Below the pieces are notes generated by a model. The model had not been told where the DNA came from, ran no database searches, and saw only the letters and a list, made by a program, of their open reading frames with translations. DNA of 29,899 nt from Xanthoparmelia taractica (lineage: Eukaryota > Ascomycota > Lecanoromycetes > Lecanorales > Parmeliaceae), in the NCBI GenBank assembly GCA_033085395.1, contig JANQBS010000387.1, positions 1 through 29,899 of the forward strand. The letters run 5' to 3'. The translations under genes were made by a program, and so were the position numbers. Of the stretch, positions 10,755 through 21,001 are shown piece after piece (position 1 is the first letter of the stretch; the number at the start of each line of letters is the position of its first letter).

Positions 10755-11387
10755 GATGCCAGCGTCAACGCTGCAATGGACTTGGGAAGGTTCCCTTAAG
10801 GCTTTTGACTTGGCCCCCAACGTTCCGTACGAAGTAGAAGCAACCGGAGTTGTTGCACATTAGACGCTGTGTCCCGTTGCGCCGTTGATGTCACTTTGGC
10901 AGGGCAGGGCAGGCCCGCAGATACGGTTAGCCAATCATTGAAGACCTCAGCCATGCCATGGTAGAAGTACCATTTGTTAATCTTGCCAACCCCATTGACC
11001 GATGATTACGGAGTACATGGTGCATGAGATACGCTTCAGCTGATCCTCTTAGAATTCTTGTGTGATACATCCAAGTGGGACTTGATCTGCGCGTCATTGT
11101 TTTGAGAGGTCCAGAGCGAGGCGCAGTGGAGGCTGCATCACCATGCGTGTCTATCACCTAGCAGCCCCACCAGCCCTCTGGAAGTTCAGAGTCATGCAGT
11201 GTGACCCTCAAGTGTGATTTAGTAGCTAAGGAAATGCCGTGCGAAAGATAAGCTGCCGTATAGGCGTGGGCCATCTTATATTTTAGTGGTCTCACACTAT
11301 CAGCCGGCAGTTACAGTGGTGATGATCAACTCACTATGTGTGATGCATTGGCTTTGTCACATTTCCGCGCACCAACGTTGGACGCCA
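10755..11387. other. Intergenic, no gene seen
   Basis: Contains the upstream region of the 10754 gene and the 3' flank of the GFA gene. Short open frames are present without motifs. Confidence 0.4.
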
Positions 11388-12080
11388 TCATCCAACCACA
11401 TCACTGACTTTGTAACTCGGATGCTTCATTAGATGGCCAGCCCCCTCAACGGTCAACCTCTGTATCCAATCAACCCCGCAGTCCCACCAAAGCTGTCTCT
11501 CAGGTGCCACATTATCACCCTCTAAGAACTCCCTATCAATAGTCCCGAGGACTGCATCAAGCATCTCTGGCCAGCCGTCTGGCGTCGGAAAGATGGAATA
11601 TGCTAGGTTAGTGCCACAACGCCCGCAAAAGCTCCTTCTTCGCCCCTCAGAGGACTCGTAGAAAGTCAGTAATGTATTCTCGCTGGCAGCGCTTGGTTTG
11701 AAGATCTCTGTAGCGGGGAGCCATGGTCCAGCAATGGGGACTGTGTCAGAATTGGGCGGGCTGATGGCATTGGAGCGAGCAATACAGGATGTTGAGACCA
11801 TCGATATTGGCGTGCAGATCCAGAACGGGAGGATAGAGCCTGTAGCTCGTCGGCAGTCGTTGCAGTGATCGATCACGATCATGGGCAGGTGAACCTTCTT
11901 CTGGTGGCTCTCGGGAGGTCCTGCAAAGTGGAGAGGTCGGTCGCTGATGGCAGGGATATCAATTTTGTAGCGAATTGCGCGACAGTTGCAGCCACCTTGG
12001 ACCGTGAGAGGCTCTGGTGGAAGGGGCGCCCATTGTGTAGAGGGTACAGATGAACCTGTAAGAGTTTGCGAGGGATTCAT
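11388..12080 (-). CDS. GFA-domain (CENP-V/GFA, Mss4-like) protein, 230 aa
   Basis: An uninterrupted single-exon frame with the zinc-binding pattern of the glutathione-dependent formaldehyde-activating (GFA) family: G-G-C-N-C-R near residue 29, H-C-N-D-C-R-R further on, and F-C-G-R-C-G-T in the second half. These Cys residues are expected to bind structural and catalytic zinc in a Mss4-like fold. Family members are small cytosolic proteins; most fungal members have no proven substrate. The frame is open further upstream (to about 12131) without an ATG, so the first ATG at 12080 (MNPSQ) is chosen. A different-frame ATG lies at about 12139. It is the clearest intact enzyme gene in the window and has no frameshift, unlike its neighbours. 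Confidence 0.85.
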   Translation of the reverse strand: MNPSQTLTGSSVPSTQWAPLPPEPLTVQGGCNCRAIRYKIDIPAISDRPLHFAGPPESHQKKVHLPMIVIDHCNDCRRATGSILPFWICTPISMVSTSCIARSNAISPPNSDTVPIAGPWLPATEIFKPSAASENTLLTFYESSEGRRRSFCGRCGTNLAYSIFPTPDGWPEMLDAVLGTIDREFLEGDNVAPERQLWWDCGVDWIQRLTVEGAGHLMKHPSYKVSDVVG

Positions 12081-12542
12081 TGGGAGGTCCGGCAAGACTG
12101 AAGCTGTGTCATTACCGTCGAGTGCTGACACTGAGCCATTTTCATAATAGCGGGGGAAATGTTCGGTAGCCAGTCAGTACCGTCCTTCACCATCCATCTC
12201 ATGCCTTGGCTCTCAAGGTGTCGCTAATACTGCCTTTTGCAAAATGACTGAATTTTGACTAGACTGAATATCAGGAAATTCAGTAGAAGTAGAAGTCCAA
12301 GTATAGCCTTGCCCGTAAGTGAAAAAGCAACCAGAAGTGTAGCTCGGCTCGTTGATCCCGGCCGAGCCGGTTTAGACAGCAGCAGCAGCAGCAACTCGTT
12401 CTTTATTATTCTAACGAAGTCAAAAGAGCCAGAGTTATAACCAATCTTACACGGCTTCTTGGCACCTGTCCTACCGTATAAACCCGAATATGCTATCCTC
12501 CCTAATAGCTGCAGCACTGTCAGGTCCCTACGTACATTGCAC
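12081..12542. other. Intergenic with second copy of the dispersed repeat
   Basis: No gene recognised. It contains the promoter side of the GFA gene and the dispersed repeat at 12320-12396. Confidence 0.4.
12320..12396 (+). repeat. Dispersed short repeat, copy 2
   Basis: Second copy of the 4655-4740 block: A-run plus GCAACC, AGCTCGGCTCG, GGCCGAGCCGG and a longer CAG run. The inverted arms CTCGGCT/GCCGAG are intact. It lacks the extra nucleotides of copy 1. Flanks beyond the block are unrelated. Confidence 0.6.
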
Positions 12543-13373
12543 CTATACATCATTCAGCCATGCCATGACCGGAAAAATGACTGGCACCGACAGCAAAATA
12601 ATAGCAAAATGACCAGGTGATGTAAATGAAGCCGAACTGCTTCTATTCCCCTGAATCACGCTTCCTCCAGCTGTGCTCGTGCTCGTTATCGACGATGATC
12701 TGGAAGGAAGACTGGTTGACGCAATGGCACTCGATGATAGCGCCGTGGATGTCGAGACGAGGTCAGCCTCTGTGCTCACAGTCGGGGCTGTGCCTCCCCT
12801 GGGGCCATGACCAACATCGAAGCAGGAACAGGCGCTCTCGATCTGGGAGCGCCCGAATTGGCTCACGTAAGTTGGGAGGAAGATCTGGGATTGGTATTCG
12901 AGAAAAAGAGGGCAGAAGAGTCGTGCATCTTCCGAATTACTGCCCAGGGCGCGGAGCTCGTCGTCTGTGAGACATTCAAGTGTGGCGACGGCGAAGGCGG
13001 GTGTGGTCGGCGTTCGGGGGGTGATGTGGTGTGTCGATGTTTGGGATTTGGAAGATGTGTGGGATGCGTGAGAGGTGTGATGCGTGTGGGAGAGGTGGGG
13101 AGTGTCAGAGGTGTGGGAAGTGTGAGAGGTGTAAGAGGTATGAGATTTGTGAGGTGTTTGAGATGGGTGGATTGTATGAGAGGCATTAAATATGGATGAT
13201 ATATCGGAGGTGTGCATGATGGGTATTTTGCCCAACCAATGTACGTGGTGAAGTTGGCGGCAGTGAAGAGGTGACAGGGTAGGAGGGTAGGAGGGTAGGA
13301 AGGTGAGCTTTGAAGAAGAAGAAGAAGAGAGACGAACGGTGATGAGTGCAATTAAAAGGCTTAGGTACACCAT
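12543..13373 (-). CDS. Putative secreted, Ser/Thr/His-rich cell-surface protein
   Basis: An open frame of 276 codons from ATG 13373. Residues 1-20 (MVYLSLLIALITV...) look like a signal peptide. A low-complexity stretch follows, built from irregular H-T-S / S-H-T triplets (about 13005-13200). A compact middle with Cys residues (LECLTDDELRALG ... FCPLF ... ACSCF) may be a small disulphide domain. A Ser/Thr-rich spacer and a terminal hydrophobic segment (FAIILLSVPVIFPV) suggest a GPI signal or membrane anchor. An upstream in-frame ATG exists at 13409. Another frame is also open across the repeat region, so an unrecognised intron could change the N-terminal half. The family is not recognised. Confidence 0.5.
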   Translation of the reverse strand: MVYLSLLIALITVRLSSSSSSKLTFLPSYPPTLSPLHCRQLHHVHWLGKIPIMHTSDISSIFNASHTIHPSQTPHKSHTSYTSHTSHTSDTPHLSHTHHTSHASHTSSKSQTSTHHITPRTPTTPAFAVATLECLTDDELRALGSNSEDARLFCPLFLEYQSQIFLPTYVSQFGRSQIESACSCFDVGHGPRGGTAPTVSTEADLVSTSTALSSSAIASTSLPSRSSSITSTSTAGGSVIQGNRSSSASFTSPGHFAIILLSVPVIFPVMAWLNDV

Positions 13374-13962
13374 TTCAATTGACTGTTGACCAATCGGAAT
13401 GACTTTCAATCTTCATGTTTCATCCAAATCAAGTCTAGGCCTGATCAGCACGGATATTAAAGTAAAGCACCGACCTTCCTCAAACAACTCCTGACGACGA
13501 CGACGACGATGACGGTGACGGTGACGGTGACGGTGACGGCGATGAGAGGTAATCATGATGACGGTGCCGGTAACAACGTGCCGCCATTTGTCTTTCTCAT
13601 TGGATTTTGGAATATAAAAAAAAGAGACTTGATCTTCTATTGAAGTACTTAAACTGTCAAAGTTCTCGGTGATATCCCGCACTCTTGTCCTCTCTACCCA
13701 ATTGAATACAGTCACTAAGTGTCACAAGTCGAGTAAGAAAATCGGAGGTGAAATATTCTCATACACATGACATGGCTAATGGTACACATATCTTTCCTTC
13801 GAAGCGGCGCGATGCTATCCCTGTCGCTGACACCCTTGCCCCTCGCAGCGACACATACTCGGTCTGGCAAGCAGCATCTTCCCATTCATTCGTAATGTAA
13901 GTGCTACAGAATGTGTGTCATCCTTATTTAAGGACACTACTAAGTATACGCCGGTCAGCCAA
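13374..13962. other. Intergenic with trinucleotide/hexanucleotide tract
   Basis: A 100-codon minus-strand frame (13413-13715) is largely a translation of the GAC/GGTGAC tract (His/Arg runs) and is not called. Nothing else is recognisable. A pyrimidine-rich promoter for the 13373 gene may lie here. Confidence 0.4.
13491..13543. repeat. (GAC)n / (GGTGAC)n microsatellite
   Basis: Six or so ACG/GAC trinucleotides merge into four GGTGAC hexamers, ending in GGCGATGAG. Reverse translation gives His-Arg alternation. Confidence 0.85.
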
Positions 13963-14298
13963 TCACCACAGACTTTGAATCTTTCCGGCATCTTTACTTA
14001 TACTCATATCTCCAGGCCACAGCAACTGGCCCGCCGGATCTCCACAGTCTCTCCAGGCGCCGTCTCGATGCTGAATTTCATAGACTGGTAAGCCGTACCG
14101 CTCTTCGCACTTCTTCCGTCGAGCTTCCCGCTGCTTAGAATACCACACCCATGCCCAGTGCATGCTTGACAGGAACCAGCAGAACAGCAAGAAGGCGTGG
14201 ATGTAGAAACCCTCGCTGCTGGGCTCATGACCATCTGGCTGAGCGGGTTTGAGGTGCCGATAGCCAGAATGCCTCATGACGTGCGATGAGTGGCACAT
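13963..14298 (-). CDS. Small single-pass membrane protein (111 aa)
   Basis: The frame has a polar N-terminal part of about 30 residues, one strongly hydrophobic segment (IHAFLLFCWFLSSMHWAWVW, about residues 33-52), then a basic juxtamembrane stretch (SKQREARRKKCEERYG) and a short soluble tail. The basic side should face the cytosol. ATG 14298 is used; ATG 14277 is an alternative. No known family is recognised. It lies in a minus-strand series of similar small membrane proteins. Confidence 0.55.
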   Translation of the reverse strand: MCHSSHVMRHSGYRHLKPAQPDGHEPSSEGFYIHAFLLFCWFLSSMHWAWVWYSKQREARRKKCEERYGLPVYEIQHRDGAWRDCGDPAGQLLWPGDMSISKDAGKIQSLW

Positions 14299-14627
14299 GC
14301 TTGGTTGAGGTGACTCTGGACACTTGACTCGGAGACTGGTCGGGGGTAGAACTACTTGGTATGCGGCTCGAGTAAGAGGGACATGGACGAGAGTAAAAGG
14401 CAGGAAAGAAAAGGGGAAAAGAAAGGTGATATTATTATTATTGTTATCATCGCCCGGGTCTAGGATTTTTCACTCTTCCATGCGCAAATTACGCCCTTGG
14501 CAACCCGAAAAAGTCGCTCGCTTTCCCAAGCAAGCGACTCACGCCAGAGTACGTGCAGCAATACCTGTCCTTAACGCGAATCCCGGCACCCTGTGGTACA
14601 TCTTTCATCAGAGTCTCCCTCTCAGTC
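14299..14627. other. Intergenic, no gene seen
   Basis: Spacer between two minus-strand small membrane protein genes. It includes an ATTATTATTATT run near 14431. The plus-strand frame at 14324-14674 lacks any motif. Confidence 0.4.
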
Positions 14628-14969
14628 CTAGGAAGTCCCCTCATGAAGCTCATATGCAGGCGGTGGAAGCTTGAAGTCGTCGTCGTCGTCGAGCTCCGGA
14701 CACCCTAATTTGGGCAATAGCTTTCCCTGAATGCCAATGACGTCTATTTCGAGGGCAGCAAGCCGGTCTTGCTGCCTTTGATCCCGCTCCTTGAGCTCCC
14801 GATATTCTGAGATGTGGAAGAAGACCATGGCGGTGACGGCGATGAGGAAGAGCATCAGATATTTAGAGGGAGATTCTTTGCGAACAGGCACCGAGTGATC
14901 CCGAGAGACTTCGTAGGTGGCGGGAGTGGGTACTCGTAGGTAGGTTAGGATGTGTGTTAGATTGAACAT
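14628..14969 (-). CDS. Small membrane protein with coiled coil and PPxY motif (113 aa)
   Basis: ATG 14969 (MFNLTHIL) is chosen; the frame is open upstream to 15098 but that extension looks like leader sequence. A polar segment is followed by one membrane span (YLMLFLIAVTAMVFFHI, about residues 38-54). A charged, heptad-like stretch (REL-KERDQRQQDRLAALEIDV) follows, then a run of Asp (ELDDDDDF), and a C-terminal PPPAY. PPAY fits the PPxY consensus bound by WW domains of Rsp5/Nedd4-type ubiquitin ligases, as in fungal membrane adaptors. The family is not recognised. Open frame, normal composition, no breaks. Confidence 0.6.
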   Translation of the reverse strand: MFNLTHILTYLRVPTPATYEVSRDHSVPVRKESPSKYLMLFLIAVTAMVFFHISEYRELKERDQRQQDRLAALEIDVIGIQGKLLPKLGCPELDDDDDFKLPPPAYELHEGTS

Positions 14970-15416
14970 TTTTGCTTGGGTTCTGTATTGTCTGGCTTGT
15001 AAGTTCTGGTGTTGTGAGATCTGGTGATGGATATGCGGTTGTGATTGATTTGAACCCCTGAGACAGAAGGAAATGGGGTTGGGCCTTTTGTACTCCATGA
15101 GGGTCAGGAAAATGCATTTTCCTCTGAAAATCTCAGAAATTCCATTATCATGTCAGAATTTTTATTCTCTCATCACCAGTTTCTTGCGGCCTCTCACTAA
15201 GTCCTAACCCCTACCATCGTCACTGTCACGTACGAAGCCAGGCTTCAAGCAGATCAATTTGACCTTCTAATCAGCTGACAATGTCTGCTCATCCTGAAAA
15301 TAGGCTTTCGAAATCAGCAGTAACTGCATCTTTCCCCACCAAAATAACCAGCCTCATGTCTCGCACGATGATCCGGAGAGAGATCATCCTCATATATCTC
15401 ATCTGCTTCACGTTCT
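14970..15416. other. Intergenic, promoter side of the 14969 gene
   Basis: A plus-strand frame (15281-15505) with a hydrophobic stretch overlaps the next minus-strand gene and is treated as a shadow. Otherwise nothing is recognised. Confidence 0.4.
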
Positions 15417-15841
15417 CTACGTCAGTCTTTTACATGCTGAGAATGTTTTGGACGGTGATGTACCTTTTTCCGTCTCGCCGAACGATGGCTGATCAGCGAA
15501 CATGACCTTCCTTCTCTTCGGACCACGAGGCCCCTTGATCACAATAGCGATGATGACAACGGTTACAAGGCCAACGAAGAAGCCGAGCGCTGGGATGGCA
15601 CCGATAGCTACCGCATCTGCAGAGTCTGCTGTCAAGTCAGCCAAGGTAACGAGGGAGCGCAACAGTAGGGTCCTGAAACTGCCTTACCCGTGAATTGCTC
15701 TTTTGCTACATCGTTCCGACTTTGAAGCCGCGACGACGAGGATGCTGGTGCTTTTTTGCAGCCTATAAGGAGACACGATGTGGCTGCCCACCAAGGACTA
15801 CTTGCAAATGCACCGAACCCGCCGTCAGGGTTTGGAGCCAT
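15417..15841 (-). CDS. Small spliced single-pass membrane protein
   Basis: Two frames join through a 59-nt intron (15629-15687; GTAAGG donor, TTGACAG acceptor), phase-consistent, giving about 121 residues from ATG 15841 (MAPNPDGGFG). The N-terminal half is small-residue rich with a short hydrophobic patch (WWAATSCLLIGC). The second exon carries one clear membrane span (AIGAIPALGFFVGLVTVVIIAIVI) followed at once by basic residues (KGPRGPKRRK) and a short polar tail. This layout resembles the C-terminal end of fungal surface sensors. The gene may have further exons upstream: a TTAGCAG acceptor lies right before the ATG. No family is recognised. Confidence 0.5.
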
Positions 15842-16865
15842 GCCTGCTAATGTTAACACGAGACTTGTGCTAGCTGTCCGCTTTTGACCAAGTTCTTTGT
15901 TCGAATAGAAAAGGAAGAGCACCTTGAAGCCCGGGCAGTCTTGTAGATAATGAAAATTGGAACGTAGAGACGTTTGATGTGTCCGAATCGTCACCTAATG
16001 GACTCAAACCTCCCCAGCAAGGGTACGGCTTTGTGTCTTGAGCGCATAAACATTCAAGCCTCTTCGTAACTAGCGTAGGACGGTCCTGCCATCAATGAGT
16101 GCTAGGAACGAGTCATGCAGCAAGCCAGGGCTTGACACAGAGAACCCGGGTCTACCAGATTTGAGAGAATTGAAGACTTGGCTTTAAACTCCGCATTCTT
16201 GCTCTAGAAATTCAATCCTAACGCATTTGGCCAGTGGCTGACTGCAGACTAATGAAGCGCAGACGGGAATGGCAATCGTTCCTCTAGAAAAGACCGAGAT
16301 CAGAAGTACCACGTTTGGGTCAGAAGCAAAAAAGAAATGTCAAACGAGGTCTGCTATCTTATGTTTAACAAGCCGTGACAGGAGCGCAGCGGTCAACGTC
16401 CCTCGATCCCCGATCATACGGTTTGCTTCTAGGGGTTGAGCTCTAAGACAGAGGTTTGAAAGATGCAGGAATAAGCGTAGAATTTTCAAAACTTGGAGAA
16501 TTCCATTTAAAGTTCGTGATTTCATCCTATCGTTACCAAGATAGAGTGGTTCTTGGAAGTATTGCAACCCCCAAAGACCACACAGCCCTAGACCCTGATA
16601 TACCACATGTACCTCAAAGAGGCCTTGATAAGCGATGACAAGCCAAAAACCGACCATGTAAGCGCACAGTCCCTTGGCAAGCTCTGCAGCAGATGTGCCG
16701 ACGCCGTTGTTGAAGATTCGCTAGGGATTAGAGATTCAGTCCCCACCAGACACGCTCGTCGATGAATGTACTGGGAGCGACCGCAGGCTCTTCGGTAGTG
16801 GTTTTGGTTCCCTCGCTACTTCCTGGACCTTGTCTTGTATTAGCTACCTGCCTAATGATTCTGGG
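15842..16865. other. Intergenic, no supportable gene
   Basis: About 1 kb. A hydrophobic minus-strand frame (16340-16657) has no family signature and no convincing splice sites, so it is not called. The 15842-15994 part may hold 5' exons of the 15841 gene. Confidence 0.4.
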
Positions 16866-17114
16866 TTACGTAATTATACTGTTCTTGACTACACGATTTT
16901 TGATCATGCCATTTTCCATGCTTTGTGTAAGAGTGTTTTTGGTGCTTCGCCTCGCGCGATATTCGGCTATTTTAGTGGACAACCAGGCTCGGGCGTCGAG
17001 AATCTTCAGCCAGGAAGCGAGCAGAATGATCACGCCAACCACGATCAGTGGGCCGGAGGTGAAGGCCCCGAAGAATGTGACGAGGGCGACAGAGGAATCC
17101 TGCTTAGAGGGCAT
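16866..17114 (-). CDS. Small single-pass membrane protein (82 aa)
   Basis: ATG 17114 opens an 82-codon frame. A short polar N-terminus leads to a long hydrophobic segment (VALVTFFGAFTSGPLIVVGV, continuing to about residue 34), then an Arg/Lys-rich tail (KIAEYRARRSTKNT). The final residues are A/T-rich in codon use. The opposite strand is open but lacks protein-like features. No family is recognised. It is the last member of the minus-strand small membrane protein series. Confidence 0.5.
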   Translation of the reverse strand: MPSKQDSSVALVTFFGAFTSGPLIVVGVIILLASWLKILDARAWLSTKIAEYRARRSTKNTLTQSMENGMIKNRVVKNSIIT

Positions 17115-18019
17115 TTCGACGACGGCCTTTGGCAGGTTTCGTAGCTGTATAAAGGTTGATTCGGTGTCTGGGGGCGGTCCGAATGTGGATTGTTAGCGGA
17201 CTGTCGGTAGCGGCGATGTTGGATTGTAGGAAGGACTCGTGGAGCCAGCCTCTCTTCTAGCATAAGATAATGCAATAAAAATATACTCGAATTAAAACTC
17301 TGCTCTGGCAATTCGAACTTGACCTACCTTGGCGATTAATGCATTTTCCCCAGGCGTGAGGCTTAGGCAACGCTTGCTCCATGTCAATGAAGTGTTGCAT
17401 CTATTCATGCGCGTGGATGGCATAGCCAATAACTAGTCTACTGCTGAAGTCTCCTGCCAGTTGGCATTTTGATGGAACATTAGCGGGTGCCACACCTCGA
17501 AGCAATTGCGAGTAAGAAATTGAAAAGAATGCGTTAACACTTATTTGATATACAGTGATAGCATATTATTAGGAAGTTGAGGACGCCTGCTTGGGATTTG
17601 TGCTTGGGTTGCTAGCAAAGCGCATCCGATAAGAGATCCAAGAGAAGCTCCAAGACACTATGTAGAGAGAGTTTGAGGATGATGTTGCTACTAATTTCTT
17701 CTGATTTGATCTTGTAGGCAAGGGCATGACATGTGTTGGATTGTCTGATACCCCTCGCCGCCGTTCTTGTCGAGTACTCTCACAGTCACTAGACGGTACT
17801 GCATTGAAATTGAGGGAATCGTCCCATTTCCAGACAAATGGTCGATAGCAGCTACATTGCGGAACTGTTTTGAGCCAGCGAATGTGCGAAGTCAGAGCAA
17901 CTCACGCTTTGCCTTCGTTTCTCATCAGAACGTTATATTGAGATCTGAGCATCAGGTAAGAGCCGGAGCAATTGGGAAAAATATGTAGGGTATTCTTGGG
18001 CGCTTTTAAAATTACCCTC
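17115..18019. other. Intergenic up to the retrotransposon array
   Basis: No gene recognised; the 73-codon plus frame at 17767-17988 has no motif. Composition is normal right up to 18019, where the first retroelement repeat begins abruptly. Confidence 0.45.
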
Positions 18020-18189
18020 TCGAATAGTGGGACTATGGGTTAGTGTGTCTCATGATCCAGCCGCTGTTCCAGATGCATGCGCATATGCGGAGAACACGTG
18101 TCTGCAAGAGCACTATATGTAGAGGTCTCACACCATCAGTTGGCTCTTTATTCGAATTCTTCTTATTTAAAGCAATCGCATTCTTTTGT
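18020..18189 (+). repeat. Retroelement repeat A1, copy 1 (170 bp)
   Basis: Identical in length to the A segments at 22247-22416, 22646-22815, 26873-27042 and 27272-27441. This outermost copy has few RIP changes. It ends at CATTCTTTTGT, where the full element and the short unit part ways. Confidence 0.85.
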
Positions 18190-18536
18190 AACCTTCATTC
18201 AACTATTCTAAATCATTCAACACCTACACACTAGATTAGCGTATATTATTCTCATTTCATTCACATCTACACTTATTTTAATTTTCTTAATTATCTTATT
18301 CTTTATACGTTATAGCTATCGCTATTAAACGCTTTAAGACACTTAAAAAACTTTTTAAGAAAATCTTTAATAGGCCTAGAGTCTTTATAAAAATTATTAT
18401 ATCTTTTCTTTCTCCTCGCTTCGCTCGACCTTATAGAAATAAGTCTATAATATCGAAGATATTCTCTTTAGAAACTCTTAGCTTAAGCGTGATTAAGAAA
18501 ATCGATATTAAGATTCTTAGCTATCGCGATTAAGTC

Positions 18537-20999
18537 TTAGAGTTAAAAGAATATCTCGCCGAGTACGAATATAATCGTTATAAGCAGTATCGAATATATA
18601 AGTTACGCTCTCGCCGTTATTATCGCTATCGTTAATATTATTTATTCGAGTCTAATATTAATTTAGAGAAGAGTAATAATCTTAAAGTCTCTTTTATATA
18701 TATCGAAGATATATATCTCTTTCTTAATTTTTATAAACGCTATCGCTTTATTAAAATTAAGTATTTTAAGTAAATCTTCTTTAAGACGTTTAAATTCGAA
18801 AATCTTATTAAGCTAGATCGAGAATACGTTAATCGCGCTAATACGAACGGTGCTTATAAAGTTAATAAAATAATATATCTACTATAGTATTTCGAGGTGT
18901 ATAACTAGGTTATATATTATTATGTATATCTTATAGTAATTATTCGCCTATAAAAGATATTATTAGATTATCGTTTTCGCCTAACTAAGTTATTAGCCTT
19001 ATATAAATTCGACTTTATTTATAAATATCACGATACGTTTATAAACGTATATATCTTAAACGACTAGAACGATTTTATAGTTTAAATTATCGAGGATAAA
19101 CGTTATAGCGATCTTCTGCTGCGTAAAATAATCGCTCTTAGTGATATTAAGTAGAACTTAGATTCTATTCTTAAATTTTTTTCTTTTAATCTTAAGATAT
19201 ATTAAAATTTTAATAAGAGACGATATTCACGCGAGTATTATAAATATAATTATATCTATCTTAATTATTAGTAGCATTACGTAGTTAATACGTATTATAA
19301 GATTCAAATCGGGGCCTTAAATATTAATCTCACCTCGCTTAATAATTAAATTTCGAAGTCTAAATAACTCTCAACGTACTCGTAGATACTTATATTACTA
19401 TTATATATAGTAGAAGAATTCTCGTACGCGTTATACGATTTATTAGATTTAGATTTAATTAATTAAGATTCGCTACGAGTGAAAGATTAAGATTATTAAT
19501 TAAAAAATTATTTAGATCTTATATTTATAAAGACTCTTTCGATTATTCTTCGAAAAGAAGCGAAAATCGAATATCGAGGTTAAATTCTACGTTATCGCAA
19601 TTACAATTATTAATTAACTCTCGTAATATCTAATATATTAACGGCGAACCTTTAGAAATAATTTTAGCATAATCGCCTAATCGAGATTAATTCTTAGGCG
19701 AAGCAGCAATTTATTTACTCGCCGTTAAAGCTAATCTCGAAGTATAATAATAATTAAAGACGTATTTATAATCTCTTATTCTTATATAAGATCTTAGTTA
19801 ATAACGATATATTCTAGAACTAAAAAACTCTAAAATACGCTATATATAATAACGTAATAATCGCATTGCTATAATAAGACTCTAAGACTTAATTCGTTAA
19901 AAGAGACCTAAAAGACGCCTTTAGATATATATCGATCGTAAATTTAAATTAATAATTATTAGGATTCTACTATAATAATCGCTATTAAAAAGAATAATAT
20001 CTATTCTTCGATTTACGTACGTTATTATTTATATTTAATTTATTTATAAAGACCCTTAACTAAATCTTAATAATAGTTCTTTTTTAAATTATAATATTTT
20101 ATTATCTAAACGATTTCTTCGCTATTCTAGCATTAATCAATAATATAATCGTATATAATTAATAATTCGATCTCGTATATAAAGAATTAGACTTTAAAAT
20201 TAATTACATTAAGAATATTATAAATATTATAGTCGAGTTTCTAGAGATTAAGTTCGATAGTATTTTAATGTAGATTAGATTTCTTTTTAATAAGCTCGCT
20301 CGAGCGAGAAACGCGATTAAGAATCTTCTAAATCGGGCGGTAATCTTATATTGCGAGCTCGAGTTAGCGGTCGATTTTCTATTATTCGCCGCTAAGATCG
20401 TAATTCTAGAAAGAGCGTTCTTAAGACGATTTCTCGATACTCTTCGAAGATTAATAATATTTATTAAAATTATATCGCATATTAGAGTAGATCTACTATA
20501 ATAGAAGATCTTCTTAAAAGACTAAAATAATCTTAAATTAATTCGTTACGTTATTAGTCGATTAATATAATATATTTAAACGAACGTATTAGAGACGTTT
20601 AATATAAGAGATTATATTCTAAAGTATCTAGATCTTCTATAATTAGTTTAAGAGACCTTTAATATTTCGATAATTATACGTTATCGTTAAAAAGATATTT
20701 AGTTTAAAGAAATAAAGACTATATATTACGTTATTCGACTATAATTATAAAGACTTAAAGAATTACGATTAATATTATATTGCGATAACGATATATATAT
20801 TTATATTCTTAGAAAGATCTCTATTCGCGAATTAGCTATAATCTTATTACGAGATATAGCGCTATTACTAATTAGATACGATATCTATTTAATCTTAATA
20901 TAGATTTTAATTAAGATCAATAAGCTAATAGATAACTTATTACGCTTTCGATATCGAAAGATCGCTAACGTATATTTATAGCTAAGATATATCTTAATC
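18537..20999 (+). pseudogene. RIP-mutated gag-like/RT-RNase H frame, copy 1
   Basis: One frame (codons starting at positions divisible by 3) stays coherent through many stop codons. The first part is basic and Tyr/Arg/Lys-rich with no known motif. The reverse transcriptase core is recognisable from K-R-D-L-K-D-A-F-R near 19899-19925, L-L-G-F, F-x-L-R-T, and the YxDD box at 20103-20114, here YLND because GAC became AAC. RNase H follows; a C-D-N element lies at 20781-20789, and a D-N-L-L-R-F-R-Y segment near 20932-20955 resembles the A-D-A-L-S-R sequence that ends this domain in DIRS-like elements. Stops are nearly all TAA/TAG at positions expected to be Gln or Trp, as RIP predicts. Confidence 0.8.
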
Positions 21000-21001
21000 G
21001 C

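Noticed and set aside
13491..13543. CRISPR-like or other regulated array
   Set aside because: Simple trinucleotide/hexanucleotide repeats without unique spacers; the organism is eukaryotic.
13413..13715. 100-codon minus-strand frame with His/Arg runs
   Set aside because: The runs are a translation of the GAC/GGTGAC microsatellite; nothing else supports a gene.
16340..16657. Hydrophobic 105-codon minus-strand frame
   Set aside because: Hydrophobicity alone; no family signature, no start context and no link to neighbouring exons.
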